64,000 nucleotides of DNA from Adiantum capillus-veneris (GCA_014529385.2 CM043947.1:97870036-97934035); one strand, 5' to 3'; counted from the first letter of the stretch, positions 12,880 through 25,052 are shown. Numbers and translations: made by a program. The notes: generated from the sequence alone by a model not told the origin.

Positions 12880-13660
12880 ATGCTATCTTCTTAGGTATCC
12901 AATCACTTAACCAAGCCACTTAGTCCTATCCTCTTTGTAATTTAGTCACTTAGCTGCTTAGGCCTAGTCTTTTAGGTCTACTCAATATTCAGATGGCTTA
13001 TTAGGGCTTCTTGCTTAAGGCTAGTTGCATTGGTATTCAATTGCTTAGAGAATCACGACTAGTTCGTATTTAGACTGTTGAAGGCTAGACGCTTAGGGCT
13101 AGCCGCTTGGTGTTAGCCGCCTCAGGCATTTAGGTATTCTGTCGCTTAGCCATGTTTCTTAGTCCTACCGCCTTCTTTATTTAGCCACTTAGGACGAGTT
13201 GCATAGGGCTAATCCATGCTCATAATTCTTAATTAGGGTTGGCCGCTTAGGGCCACCCGCTTAGGTATTCAGTTGCTTAGCCGCAACGCTTAGCCCATCC
13301 GCTTTGTTATTTATCCATTTAGTCGCTTAACTAGGGCTAGTCGCTTAGGAAAAATTGGTATTCAAACCGCTTAGGGCTAGCCGCTTAGATTAACAGTCTC
13401 TTTGTCGTCGAAATGTTTAGGCCTACCCGCTTCGTTATTTAGTCACTTAGCCGCTTAGGGCTGCCCTCTTGGGGCTAGCAGGTTAGGTATATTTTAGTCA
13501 CTTAGCCATTTAGGATTAGCCATTAAGGGCTAGTCGATATTCATGTCATTTAGGGCTAGCCGCTTGTGGTATGTTGCTTAGGATAATTAAGCAGTTTGGC
13601 TATTTCACTCCGCTTAGGATCTAGATCTTAGGTAGAGTTGGTCGCTTATGTGTTTGGATT
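12880..13660 (+). repeat. Degenerate CTTAGG-rich minisatellite
   Basis: Dozens of copies of GCCGCTTAGG, GGCTAGCCGCTTAGG and CAGTTGCTTAGCC occur at irregular 15-40 bp spacing. No reading frame persists. Confidence 0.75.
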
Positions 13661-13679
13661 TACAAAGATGCTCAAGGTT

Positions 13680-15249
13680 TAGTTGCTAGGATATGGCTAT
13701 ATTTTGACGGTTTAGGATTGAAAAAACACAAACGGACTTTAGAAACGGCCTGTGACGTACTTCAAAAATGCAAACGAACTTCCACAAACAAAGCTACATA
13801 ATGCAAAGAGACTTCAAAACGCAAATAGACTTCAAAAATGCAAACAAATTCAGAAAACACAAAGGATTTTGCGGTCTATTAAGGATTGATCTGTATTAGA
13901 TTGGTTCATTTAAATAATCCGCATGTACTAGACATGGTGTACGTACATGCATTAATTGTCATGTAGACATGGGTGTGTACTTCTGTCGAACCCTTGAATA
14001 CAGGCATTGATCAATAAAGAAAATATTATTATCCAGTGATCTTGATCTCCATGCACCTCTAGACCGAGGTGTACAAGGATCGAGCATGGCTAGAGAATGT
14101 GAGGTAGTTAGAGCTTGCGGCAAATAGTAAAACAAACGCAAACGGACTTCATAAACGGTTTGTGTACTTCAATAACTCAAATGGACTTTGATAAACGAAA
14201 TAAACTAACGCAAACAAACTTCAATAGCACAAATAGATTTTGAAAACACCAACAGATTCCAAAAACACAAAAGATCTTCAGAAAATGATAGTATATTGAA
14301 AATAATTGTGTGTACTTATGTCGAACCCTCAAATATAGGCATTGACTAATAAAGACAAGATTATTACTAGGTGGTCTTCATCTCCGTGCACCTCTAGACC
14401 AAGGTGTGCGGGAACCCGGCATGGCTAGAGAATGTGAGGTAGCTAGAGCTAGCGGCAAATGGTAGAAAAAAATACGTACGGACATCAAAAACGCAAACGG
14501 CCTTTAGTAATGACTTGTGTACTTTAAAAATCCATACATACTTCAATAATTAAAGTAAAATAATGAAAATGATCTTCAATAACTCAAATAGACTTCAAAA
14601 CGCAAACGAATTCGACAAACGCAAATAAGCTTCAGAAATAGTCTCTTCACGATTAGTTTGTATTAGATCGATCCATTTAAGCAATCCGTATGTACTAGAT
14701 TAGGGTTTGTATTGGATCTACGTACATGCATTTTCATGTAGACATGCGTGTGTACTTATGGCGAGCCCTCGAATATAGGCATTGACCAATAAAGACGAGA
14801 TTATTACCCGATGTTCTTGATCTCCGTGCACCTCTACACCAAGGTGTGTGAGGATCGGGCATGGCTAGAGAATGTGAGGTAGCTAGAGCTAGCAGGAAAT
14901 GGTGACAAAATACAAAATGACTTTTGGAAATGCAAACTGACTTCATAAACGGCTTGTGTACTTAAAAAATGCAAACAGACTTTGACAAACGAAGTAAAAT
15001 AATGCAAATGGACTTCAATAGCGCAAATAGACTTTAAAAACACCATCGGGCTTCAAAAACACAAATGATCTTTAGAAAATGAAAGTCTATTGAAAATAAT
15101 TGGTGTGTACTTATGTCCAACCCTCAAATATACGCATTGACTAATAAAGACAAGATTATTACTTGGTGGTCCTGATCTTCCTGCACCTTTAGACCAAGGT
15201 GTGTGAGGATCGGGCATGGCTAGAGAATGTGAGGTAGGAAATCTTAACC

Positions 15250-15322
<73 letters not shown>

Positions 15323-15787
15323 TTTTTTCCCCTTACCTCTCTCTTTCATCTTCTCTCCCTTTCTCTCTCTTTGTTTTTTTTTTCTCTCTCTCTCTCTCTC
15401 TTTGTTTTCTCCTCTCTCTCTCTCTCTCTCTTCCTCTCTCAATGTGTGTGTATACATTCTTTGTTTATGCATGTATGTGTGTGTGTGTTTTTTGTTTATG
15501 CATGTGCTCTCTCTCTCTCTCTCTCAGTTTATTTCAAAGACACAATGTGTAGGGAGAGAGAGAGAAAGAGGGGAAGGGAACATGAGATAGAGGAGAGGGA
15601 GCTTCAAAAACACAAATGATCTTTAGAAAATGAAAGTCTATTGAAAATAATTGGTGTGGACTTATGTCGAACCCTCAAATATAGGCATTGACTAATAAAG
15701 ACAAGATTATTACTTGGTGGTCCTGATCTTCCTGCACCTTTAGACCAAGGTGTGTGAGGATCGGGCATGGGGTAGCAAATCTTAACT

Positions 15788-15790
<3 letters not shown>
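13680..15790 (+). repeat. Higher-order tandem repeat with ACGCAAACGGACTTCAAAA motif
   Basis: Two levels of repetition are seen. A motif of about 20 bp (GCAAACGGACTTCAAAAAC) recurs throughout. A block of about 150 bp, starting GTGTGTACTTATGTCGAACCC and ending GCTAGAGAATGTGAGGTAG, recurs at about 13968, 14310, 14748, 15104 and 15653. The spacing is 340-550 bp. An inverted copy of the block lies at about 22815-22960. No gene. Confidence 0.8.
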
Positions 15791-15830
<40 letters not shown>

Positions 15831-15912
15831 TTTTTCCCCTTACCTCTCTCTTTCATCTTCTCCCCCTTTCTCTCTCTTTGTTTTTTTATTCTCTCTCTCT
15901 TTCTCTTTGTTT

Positions 15913-15953
<41 letters not shown>

Positions 15954-16178
15954 TCTCTCAATGTGTGTGTATACATTCTTTGTTTATGCATGTATGTGTG
16001 TGTGTTTTTTGTTTATGCATGTGCTCTCTCTCTCTCTCTTAGTTTATTTCAAAGACACAATGTGTGTGTGTGAGAGAATGAGGGAGAGAGAGAGAAAGAG
16101 GGGAAGGGAACATGAGATAGAGGAGAGGGAATGAGAAAACCTGGCTCTCCTTCCTCTCCTCGTGTATGTGTGTGTGTA

Positions 16179-16211
<33 letters not shown>
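16179..16211 (+). repeat. Poly(G) tract, 33 bp
   Basis: An uninterrupted G run after a (TG)n stretch. Equivalent runs are at 37102-37119, 39785-39815 and 48432-48445. Confidence 0.9.
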
Positions 16212-16212
<1 letters not shown>

Positions 16213-16400
16213 GGAGAGAAAGAGAGAGAGAGAGAGGGAGAGCACGGGTTACCTCTTTGCTTGAGCGCGGAAAACTCAGATCTGATATCTGAGTTTTTGG
16301 GCTCTCTAGGTTTATTTTTTACCCCTATCACGGTCGTTATCAACATCTCTATAGGTGTCGCTATGTAAGAAATAGAATAGAGATGCTCATAGCGACGCTG

Positions 16401-16403
16401 ATA
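16401..16403 (+). other. Target-site duplication of CACTA copy B (left)
   Basis: ATA directly before CACTACAAGAGG. It is matched by ATA at 37391-37393 directly after the other end. CACTA elements make 3-bp duplications. Confidence 0.8.
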
Positions 16404-16640
16404 CACTACAAGAGGTTGTGTGCACTTGTGACTTTTTTAGTGATGGAAATACGCTGGGTTTTTATACTCCCGGTGTCACTAAGACCGTCGCTAATAGCGT
16501 CGATATGGGAACATCGCTATGAGCGTCACTAACATCGTTGCTATATAGCGATGCTAATAGCGACGCTTACAGGCTACCTATAGCGATGCTGCATAGCCTT
16601 ATATAACGACGCTTATAGCGATGCCCGAGAGTAAAATTTT
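16404..16640 (-). repeat. CACTA copy B left terminal and subterminal repeats
   Basis: The 20-bp terminus CACTACAAGAGGTTGTGTGC is shared with copy A. It is followed by about ten GCGTCGCTAT/ATAGCGACGC units. Confidence 0.85.
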
Positions 16641-17069
16641 TTGGTGGCAGGGCATTCACCCATCAACCATATTGAATGTTTCAATAATAGAGTAAACCTA
16701 AATGAATCCAAGATAGCCCCACATTCACCTTTGAAAGAAAGTGCAAGCTTAGGCATAGACCCAAAGTAGTCACCCACAAGACAATATAACCATTAACTCC
16801 ATCATCCATAGTATTGTTTGCAGAATAAAGATACAAAACTGACAAAAGTAACTTGATGAAAGTATATCAATGACAATTGTACACATCATAGGCGAAATCA
16901 CTTGATTGTTAAGTTTTGCAAATGTAATAGTTACAACACCATTGTCATTATTGAGAAAATATACATGGTTTTCCAATAGTTACAAAAAGATGTATACCCG
17001 CATCTCATGATACATATGCTATGACAAAAGGAAACTAATGCTATCTAGCTACGGCTAGACTGACATCGT

Positions 17070-18358
17070 CTAATCAGACGTCTCATCGCGTCCAAGCGAC
17101 GTATCTATCGGATTCTAAGCTTTCTGTAAGTATAAACATATAGTTTACAAAACAATACAACAAATAGAAAAGAGTAAACCCTAATACTAACCATGCTGCC
17201 GCAAAAACTTAGAATGTCCATTAGGGTGTTTAAGCCCTTCCTGTCTGCGTACTTACGCTCGTACAGTGTAGGGTCACGTCCTGCCATCAACCGCTGTTCA
17301 AAACATACAAAGATTCTAGTATGTTAGAATTTAAAAACCCCTAAACCCTAAACTATCACACGTAGAGAGCAATGCAAAAACACTTACAAAACCAGCCTCA
17401 AATGACGCCCACCCGCCGCTCCCCAAGTGGTGCAAGCTCCCTGCCTCTACTCGTGATTTGGCTGCCTCCTTTTGTTGCTTCCACTTGTAAAGATTCTTGC
17501 GTGCTGCCTTCTTTGCATTATTCCAATCTTCTTTGGCCAGCCAATCTGGTCTGTTCCACCCATGCTTTATTCCTTTTTTCACTTCAGAACGCTTGTGCTT
17601 GCAGTATTCACGCATTCAAACCTTCATCAGGTCTTCATTGAAGCGGTCATCCCGTGTTGACACGGGAAACTCGTCATGTAGCATGATGATGAGTGTCTTT
17701 TCGTTCACTTGGTACTTCACTCCAGGTGTTTTGTATGTAGTGTCTAAACACTTGAGAGCAAAGACCGCGCATGTGCGAGATCATATATGTTCTTGCCTTC
17801 ATCATCCAAGATGATGCCGCCACTAAAGTTGACGAAGTAAGGCAAGCCCTCTTGCCGGTGACTCGTGAACCTGGGTGTCCCGATAGGGGTCTCTAGCGGC
17901 GTGTCGATGGGGGTACGAACGTCAGGTGTCTCCACTAGATTCTAGGACCCGAAGCGAGGAGTATCGACTAGGGTGACTCCCGAACGAGTAGGTAGTGGTG
18001 TGTAGCTAGGAACGAACATCAACCGCGCAAAACCTAGCATGGATGGTGATGCCGTGGCTGGTGTGGGGGCAGGCAACGAAGGGGAAGGTAAAGAACCTCG
18101 TCGAACACGAGGTGTTGTCGAGGCATCAGTGGCAGCATCCCCACAACAACCGCCACCACCACCACTACAACGTCGATGCCTAGACGAGTGTGAAGATCAT
18201 CTTGTCGACACCAAAGCTTCACAGCCCGCTGAATGCTCCAAAACAGAGGGAGATGCTAAAGGAGTAGAACGACCTGATGGTGCTCTAGAGTGATGACGAT
18301 CCTCATACCACTGCCTCTGCTTGTATGACAAAGAAGAGAGAAACTCATCATCATCCAC
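17070..18358 (-). pseudogene. Ptta/En/Spm-type CACTA transposase (second gene), copy B
   Basis: Minus-strand paralogue of the gene at 2331-3637 with the same three exons: 18358-17388, 17293-17192 and 17114-17070. All splice sites correspond to those of copy A. The start ATG of copy A is GTG here (18358-18356). Stops include a TGA at 18199-18197 (CGA in copy A) and a TAG near 17944 (CAG in copy A), plus shifts in the conserved domain. The domain is still recognisable: GLPYFVNFSGGIILDD, HGWNRPDWLAKEDW, GRDPTLYERKYADRKGL and the ending DETSD. It is probably non-functional, and it supplies the direct comparison that shows what happened to copy A. Confidence 0.8.
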
Positions 18359-18536
18359 ACCTACATTAAACACACGCATACTTAATCTTAATATTGAATG
18401 AATGGAGAAGGAAACATGGACAAGTAGAGAGAGAGAGAGAGAGAGAGAGAGGACTCATAAAGGGGGAGGGATTCCTGTGTAGAGAGATTTCGTTGAAGTT
18501 TTTGTGGATTTGTAAAAGCACCGCGCTCCAGGTACG

Positions 18537-18759
18537 ATGGAGACTGCAGCTACAATCGCGAAGGTGACCCGTCTCTGCTCATAGATGTTGCTCGCCCCAC
18601 CACTAGATCTAGTTGATTGGGTGAAAGAGATGCTGAGAAGCAGTAGTAGTGCTTTTTAGCGTCTCTTGTACCCGATCAACTAGATCTAGTAGTGGGGCGA
18701 GCAACATCTATGAGCAGAGATAGATCACTTCCTTCACGATTGCAGCTTCAATCTCCATT
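18537..18759. repeat. Long near-perfect hairpin (inverted repeat) within CACTA copy B
   Basis: The left arm, about 18537-18635, contains TCATAGATGTTGCTCGCCCC and ACTAGATCTAGTTGAT. It pairs with the right arm, about 18657-18759, containing ATCAACTAGATCTAGTAGTG and GGGGCGAGCAACATCTATGA. The stem is about 95 bp with few mismatches, and the loop is about 20 bp. It lies between the two transposase genes and is absent from copy A (2057-2330). It could be a small foldback element or a small-RNA hairpin precursor. Confidence 0.8.
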
Positions 18760-18943
18760 GCACTCATAGCGCAGTGCTCGTCATCCCTGCTTGTGAGAAC
18801 ATACTTGGAGCATACGTACCTAGAGTGGACGCAATGATGATTAAATACAATGATGCATATAGACAGGAATGGACAAAAAGCCACGTGAATACAATATATA
18901 TTATAAAACGGAGCAAAATTGTTCAAATACAATATTTATGGCT

Positions 18944-21900
18944 TTAAGAGGTCTCTCTCTCATCCTCGCATAGCTTAGCATAACTTCCTATATCCATATA
19001 GAGATCTCCGTTTAGACAGATGTCCTCCGTTTCATTTTGTAGATCCTCCACATACACCCCATAGAGAGTAGCAGCTTGATGGTCATCTGGCACCACCTTA
19101 GCCGCTTTTGACTAAGCATCTTCTCCAATCTCCTCCATTGATGCCACTGTGATTGGCACATGGTAGCCCTCATACGTCCATGCACTACGAGGGGCTACCT
19201 CTATGACGTACCACCAGTTTGATACAGACTTTGTAGGATGAAATATCACCTGCTAGGGCCACATAACTTACATGAGATGTTCTAAGCACATAACTTCTAA
19301 AATTGGATGTTAAGATTATTTACATACTTAATTGTTCACAATGCTCGGGTAGTACCAAAGTGCCTCTTAGGTCAGTCCATTTCTTAGTTGAATCCACCTC
19401 AAGGAAACCAGACCCTTCTCTACGTACAGTAGCGTTGCGACCCTCCATGATCATCTTGAACCATTGCACGGCGAACAAGTCGACAAATAATTCTCTATAA
19501 TCAATCCTCTAAATCTCTTGTGGCATGCCGAAGTAAGTGAGTTTCGCCACCACAGGATCTGCATCAGAGGACCGTTGTCAACTAGATTGTTCAAATTTTT
19601 CCATGATTCCACAATCTTGAGTAAAACACTCTTTGACGATCCATTCTACCCTAAAATGTTGACCTTTACACCAGGCTGCTGTGTATGACTTATACTACAA
19701 CCAACAAAGATTATGAGTGGCCGTTCAAACATCTAGAAAGTCATTAGTTATACATTGCAAACTTACCTTGGTCGTGCGGCCACGAGAGTACTCCCACTCC
19801 TCCTCAGTCACTTCTTCACCGCACTGTTGTGCGCTTTTCAATTGGTTGTGCAACTATCTTAAGCTCATGAATGTTGGTAGGCTCTCCACACCCACCGGAT
19901 AATGCATGGGTGGTTGTCTTCCCTGTCTCCACTCGATTTGTGCCCTTTGTTGCTCTTGCTTTGCATCCTCATATTGTGAAATCCACTTTTTTGCATTATT
20001 GGATTATGAAGCATGCAAAACCGATTGATTTTAGCCTCTAGATTTTCCATGATCTTATTCTCAACACCGAGATTGCACATGACAGTTTCAGATATGCACT
20101 CATCATCTATGGTTCGCCATAGCGTGCTCCGGGATTTCTCAAATCCGTCTAGCCACTCTACAATATAAACTAGGGAATTTGATACCATCCAACCTTCTAC
20201 CATGCTACCCTCTGGACGTGCCTTTGGACGCACATATCCCTTGAGAGTGTTTATGAAACGTTCTAAAAAGAACATCCATCTAGAATGTACTGTGCCAGCT
20301 ATTTCCACCTCATCAATCATGTGAACAAGAAGATGCACCTAAATGGTTAGCATGGTAGTAGGAAAGTGTTTCTCAAACATACACACAACCTCCACAACGT
20401 TTAGTTTGGCAAATGGTATGGAGTCTACATAGATCTCCTTTTGTGAGATCCATTGCACAAACTTTGCAAGTTTGTAGATTGTGTTACGGACGTCAAGAGA
20501 CAAACATTCCTCAATGGCCACCGATAAAATAAACTACAAAACATGTCTAGCAATGATATTAAAGTCTACACACAAATTTGTTACACAATTCCTTCTATGA
20601 TATATTCCACTTCAAACATACCTGACACATTCTATGCCAGTCGTGTGACTTCAAACCAGTAAGCTCTCCTTATTTAGTAAAACACGTTCGAAGCGAGTGC
20701 ATTACGCCAGTAGGGGTCCGCACAGATCGAATGGTCTCTTTTACTTTGCGTTCTTGGGTTCCTGTGAAAATCCATGGCGCTTTAGGGAGTTTTATCGATC
20801 GATCGGAGTTGTCTACAGCCAATTTTGCTCCATATGATCCACCTTTCTAAGGTCAACCCTGGCTCTCAAAGTATCTTTCTTACCGTTCAGATGGTTCCAT
20901 AGCAGATTACCCACATTCTTGAATATGTGCATTGGATCGAGCAAGTGATTGATAATGAGTCTGGGCCAATATGGTAACTCGTACCATAGAGAGAGCACCT
21001 TCATCCCGGTGGAAAACCGTCATCACACATCTCCTTCTACTCTAACCATGCTTGTGTAGACATCCTTGGTGGCTCTCTTTTCAAAAATCCATCGCGTAAC
21101 ACAGGATTCTCTGGAAGATACGCTTGATGACCTTCGTAGATTTGCTTCTTCAATGAGGGCACCCAACGTGCATTCAGCCTAGGTCCACATGTGACGCATG
21201 CTCTGTATATGCTTGTTTGAAGCCATGCATGTATACACATGACAATAGATAAGCTTGAGAAAAACCAAGATTTATAGTGTTTGAGTTTGAGTGTAAATCA
21301 CCTGAGCATTCTGTTAGTCCGGGATAGTCATGCATGGTCCACATTAGAATTCCTCTGATCAAAGCATTTCGTCGACCTGTGTGTCGGCTCATATCCACCA
21401 CTTCCATGCCAATCCACAATTTTTGTAGCTCTTTCAATAGTGGACAAAGATACACATCCATATTCTTCACTTTGTACCACCCCGACACAATCAAGCTTAG
21501 CCACAAGTGCCCCTTCTTGGTAGTCAACCACGGGGGAATGTTGTAGTTGACGATGACAATAGGCCGTACATTGTAAGATGTTAATCTTTGACCAAATGGA
21601 TTTACGCCATACATAGCCAGGCCTAGGTGCACATTTTGAGCTTCCCTGGAAAAATCCGACCATGTTTCTTCTATATGTTTCCAAGTTGTGCAATTTGCAG
21701 GAATCCGTAGTACACCATCTGAAGATTTATTCTCCTCATGCCATGATGCTAGGGCGTCCATGGACTTACATTCGAAGAAATGATTGATGCGAGGAAGTAG
21801 AGGAAAATGTTGAAAAACCTTTTGTGGAGTTTTTGTTCCGTGGAGATCTACTCGATATCTCTCGGAATCACATTTCAGACACTTCTCCATGTCTATGTAT

Positions 21901-22670
21901 TCTCCTCTGAAAAGAATGCATTTGTTAGGACAACTGTGAATTAAATTGTAATCCATCCCCAAGTTTCTCAAGATCTTTCTTGCTTCCTCTCTGGAATCTG
22001 GCATCACATTAGCTGGCAGTATGTGCTCTATGAGCAATCTACACAACAAAAAAAATGCGGTACATTTGTGTAAGTAATCTATCAGATCATTATACATCTA
22101 GAGTTTTTTATTAAAGTAAAGACATTGTAATAGATCACTTGAAAAGCACTATGACGCTAGTGTCACTCCATCCAAATTTTGCATGCATGTTGAGAAGAAC
22201 CAGGAGCGTCTTCAATGTAAACACACGTGCTCCATCATACAATGGTGTATCGGCTTCACTTTTCATATCATCATAGATAAGCCTTTCTTAATCCATGATC
22301 ATCTCGATCATTTCATCGATCTCGGACTCAAACATTGCCTCATTGGGAATGTGGTCTGCATGATCATCCTCCGAGCTGTCAGAGGCTACATCTTGTGCCT
22401 CACGTATGCTGCTTGACCAAAGTGCCTTCGAACATGTGTATTGGGTTGCAATATTACTGCCTGTTGGCCAGCGTCAGAGTCCGACGAGTTATAATTGGCA
22501 ACAATTCAATCTATAATAGATGGATCGAACTCGCCAAACACGCGAAAGTGCTGCAAAAAAATGCTTATTGTCCGTCGCACAGCATGCTTGCATTGATTAC
22601 AAGGACATAAGATCCTTGTTGAGAGATAGGTGTTTCGGTTGGACGGCCCCATATCCTCGTCACTACTCAT
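18944..22670 (-). pseudogene. TNP2-type CACTA transposase, copy B
   Basis: The large CACTA transposase, reading from 22670 down. It starts with a transposase-associated domain (LCPCNQCKHAVRRT) and an acidic linker (SDSSEDDHADHIPNEAMFES). The tnp2 core at 22097-21240 has LGMDYNLIHSCPNKCILFRG, QKVFQHFPLLPRI, DGVLRIPANCTTWKH, NVHLGLAMYGVNPFG, PPWLTTKKGHLWLSL and ILMWTMHDYPGLT. It continues with VTCGPRLNARWVPSLKKQIY and the LLDPMHIFKNVGN box at about 20945. DUF4218 (20521-20150) has HLLVHMIDEVEIAG and PEGSMVEGW. DUF4216 ends at 18944. The protein would bind the termini and cut at CACTA. Frames are broken many times and some exons are lost, so the gene is dead. Introns are present, but only the last is confirmed by copy A. 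Confidence 0.85.
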
Positions 22671-22731
22671 AAATAGGGTAAAAACCTTATACCCTGGACA
22701 TAAATTTAATCTTCTATTGGCATCCTCCTCA

Positions 22732-22735
<4 letters not shown>

Positions 22736-22788
<53 letters not shown>
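22736..22788. repeat. (CT)n microsatellite
   Basis: About 50 bp of CT just upstream (minus strand) of the TNP2 start codon. It is followed by an inverted copy of the 13.7-15.8 kb repeat block (22815-22960). Confidence 0.9.
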
Positions 22789-22790
<2 letters not shown>

Positions 22791-23156
22791 TTTACACTGT
22801 AAACTACCTCACATTCTCTAGTCATGTGCAATCTCCGTACACCTTGGTCTAGAGGTGCACGGAGATCAGAACCACCGGGTTATAATCTCTTCTTTATTGG
22901 TCAATGCCTATATTTGTGGGTACGAGAAATCTACACACCCACCTCTACATGATAGTGCATGTAGTGGACAAAAGCCCTTTGCCTCTTCTCTAGTTGTAGC
23001 ATTTCACAGCATCTTAACATCTCTTCACAGTAGATCTTTGTTCGAGGGATTACTTAGCACATTACATGTTGGCCTCGAATCTGAGTATCATGCATGCTAT
23101 TGAAAGCTTTCCAACTTAAGGTCACATCCGTAAAGAGGAAGAGAGGGATCACCGTT

Positions 23157-23429
23157 CATCTAACTCTAATGTTTTTACCATAATCCCAAAGGTAGACTCT
23201 AATATAAAAACTCAATCTAAAAACTATTCTTAAATCTAACCTAATTAAACATGTGGTGATTGGAGGCTAATTGAATATGGTTAGTGTGTGAGTTAATAGG
23301 TGTCAGATTCAGATGGGAATATACATATTGTTGTGTAACTAGTGTTTGCTCTTTGGGCAAAGCGCGCCTTCATTGACATGCACTAAAATCTAACCTAAAT
23401 CTAATCTAATCTTAAATCGAACATAAATC
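23157..23429 (+). repeat. AATCTAA-type short tandem repeat, left half
   Basis: Degenerate repeats of TAAATCTAACCTAATCT. The array resumes at 36514-36826 after the family I element, which split it. Confidence 0.7.
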
Positions 23430-23554
23430 TGTTGAGCTTATATGTGAATCTGCTCAATATATGGCACCCAGGTCCCCTCTATATATACATCATCTCATGT
23501 GTGTATTCTACACACTTTGGGATTTTATTTGTGCTCTCTCTTTCTCTCTCAACA
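23430..23554 (+). repeat. Family I 5' LTR
   Basis: 125 bp, TGTTGAG to CTCTCAACA. It lacks about 17 bp (GGCTTCTCTATATAT region) found in the other two family I LTRs, so the two LTRs of this element differ by an indel and several substitutions. Confidence 0.85.
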
Positions 23555-23589
23555 TGATATCAGAGTAGGACGTTTTTGTTTTCAATTCT

Positions 23590-24460
23590 TCGCCTGATTG
23601 AGAACGATATTGCAGAAACTACACCCTAAGGCCACCGGAATCGATGTGGTCTACAATTTTGCAAAAGAAAGTTTTTTCAAATTCTACACCAGTTTTGAGT
23701 TATTATTCGCAGACTGCGTACATGCCTGAAAAGCAACTTTGCTTTTTGTTTTTTATTTTTCTCCTGATTGAGACGATTTTGCAGAAACCAGCCGCTCAAG
23801 GCATTGGAATCAATGTGGTCTACAACTTTGCAGAAGAAAGCTTTTTCAAATTCTGCATCGATTTTGAGTTATCGTTCACGGACTCCGTACGTGTTCAAAA
23901 AGAAACTTCCGTTTTTTGTTTTTGATTTTTCTCCTGATTGAAAACAATTTTGCAGAAACTAGCCTGCTAAGTCATCCGAATCGATGTGGTCTACAACTTT
24001 GCAGAAGTAAATTTTTACAAATTCTGCACCGATTTTGAGTTATTGTTGGCGGATTGCGTATATGTCTGAAAAGCAACTTTCATTTTTTGTTTTCGATTTT
24101 TCTCTTAATTGAGAACGATTTTGCAGAAACAACCCGCGGAGGCACTGAAATTGATGTGGTCTATAACTTTGCAAAATAAAGTTTTTTCGAATTTTGCACT
24201 GATTTTGAGTTATCATTTGCAAACTGCGTACATGCCTGAAAAGCAACGTTCATTTTTTGTTTTTTGATTTTTCTCCTAATTAAAAATGATTTTGCAGAAA
24301 CTGTTCTCCATAGCCATCGGAATCGATGTGGTGTACAACTTTGCAGAAGAAACTTTCTCTAAATTTTGCACCGATTTTGGGTTATCGTTCTCGGACTGCG
24401 AATATGTTTGAAAAGCAAATTTTACTTTTTGCTTTCGATTTTTCTCATAATTGAAAACTT
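23590..24460 (+). repeat. 172-bp tandem repeat in the family I interior, about 5 units
   Basis: Units begin near 23595, 23766, 23937, 24115 and 24285 with GATTGAGAACGATTTTGCAG. Each contains ATCGATGTGGTCTACAAC and TGAGTTATCGTTC. The last unit continues into the sequence seen at position 1 of the window. Confidence 0.85.
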
Positions 24461-24659
24461 CTCAATTATATTTTCTCTTTATCAATCATATATTTGTTAC
24501 TGACGTAACTGTTGCAGAAGCCAGTTACATATCGTTGATAATCGTCCAAATTCTATCGAGCTACTGTTGGTACATGATCTTTTGTTATATGATATACTCG
24601 TTTACTGATTCTTGTATAATTATTCTTCTAGAGATATAGTTTACTTCGTTTTATTGATA

Positions 24660-24886
24660 ATCTCTCATTGATACCATAGTGATTTTGATGGTACCATGAT
24701 GATGTTTTGTTAGTACTTTGGTCATCGTGATTTTCGTTGATACCATGATGATATTTCGTTGATAGCATGATTATTCTCAGTGATGCCATGATGATATTTC
24801 GTTTATTCCATGGTTATTCTTGGTGATACCATGATGTTGTTTCGTTGATACCATGGTTATTCTCAGTGATACCATGATGTTGTTTC
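24660..24886 (+). repeat. Family I minisatellite, left half
   Basis: GTTGATACCATGGTTATTC units as at 300-760. It is interrupted by the family II element at 24887 and resumes at 35337. Confidence 0.75.
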
Positions 24887-25052
24887 TGTTGGAGCTATAT
24901 AGAGAGCCCACACTCATGCTATATATAGCTAGGAGTCCCCATTATATATGTGTACTAAGTGTGTGCTCTAGATACACTTTGGGGATTGCATATGATGGTG
25001 TCGTCTCTCTCTCTCTTCTCGTCTACCTGCACTCCCTCCCTCCGATTCAACA
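24887..25052 (+). repeat. Family II 5' LTR
   Basis: 166 bp, TGTTGGAGCTATATAGAG at the start and CTCCGATTCAACA at the end. Followed directly by a tRNA-Met-type primer site. Confidence 0.88.

Larger units (their letters stand above)
15254..16403 (-). mobile_element. CACTA copy C, subterminal region left of the copy B insertion
   Basis: (CT)n-rich sequence in two local copies (15254-15600 and 15793-16140), then a (TG)n/(G)n tract and a unique tail with GCGTCGCTAT repeats up to 16403. The whole block aligns with 36830-37320, the equivalent part of copy B. It ends at the ATA target duplication of copy B. The missing last 74 bp of copy C reappear at 37391-37464 on the other side. The opposite end of copy C is not visible. 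Confidence 0.75.

Noticed and set aside
15216-16134. Long Ser/Leu and Arg/Glu open frames here and at 7125, 11546, 36866, 48428, 51202, 51468 and 63046
   Set aside because: They are translations of (CT)n/(GA)n tracts. No start context, domain or conservation supports them.
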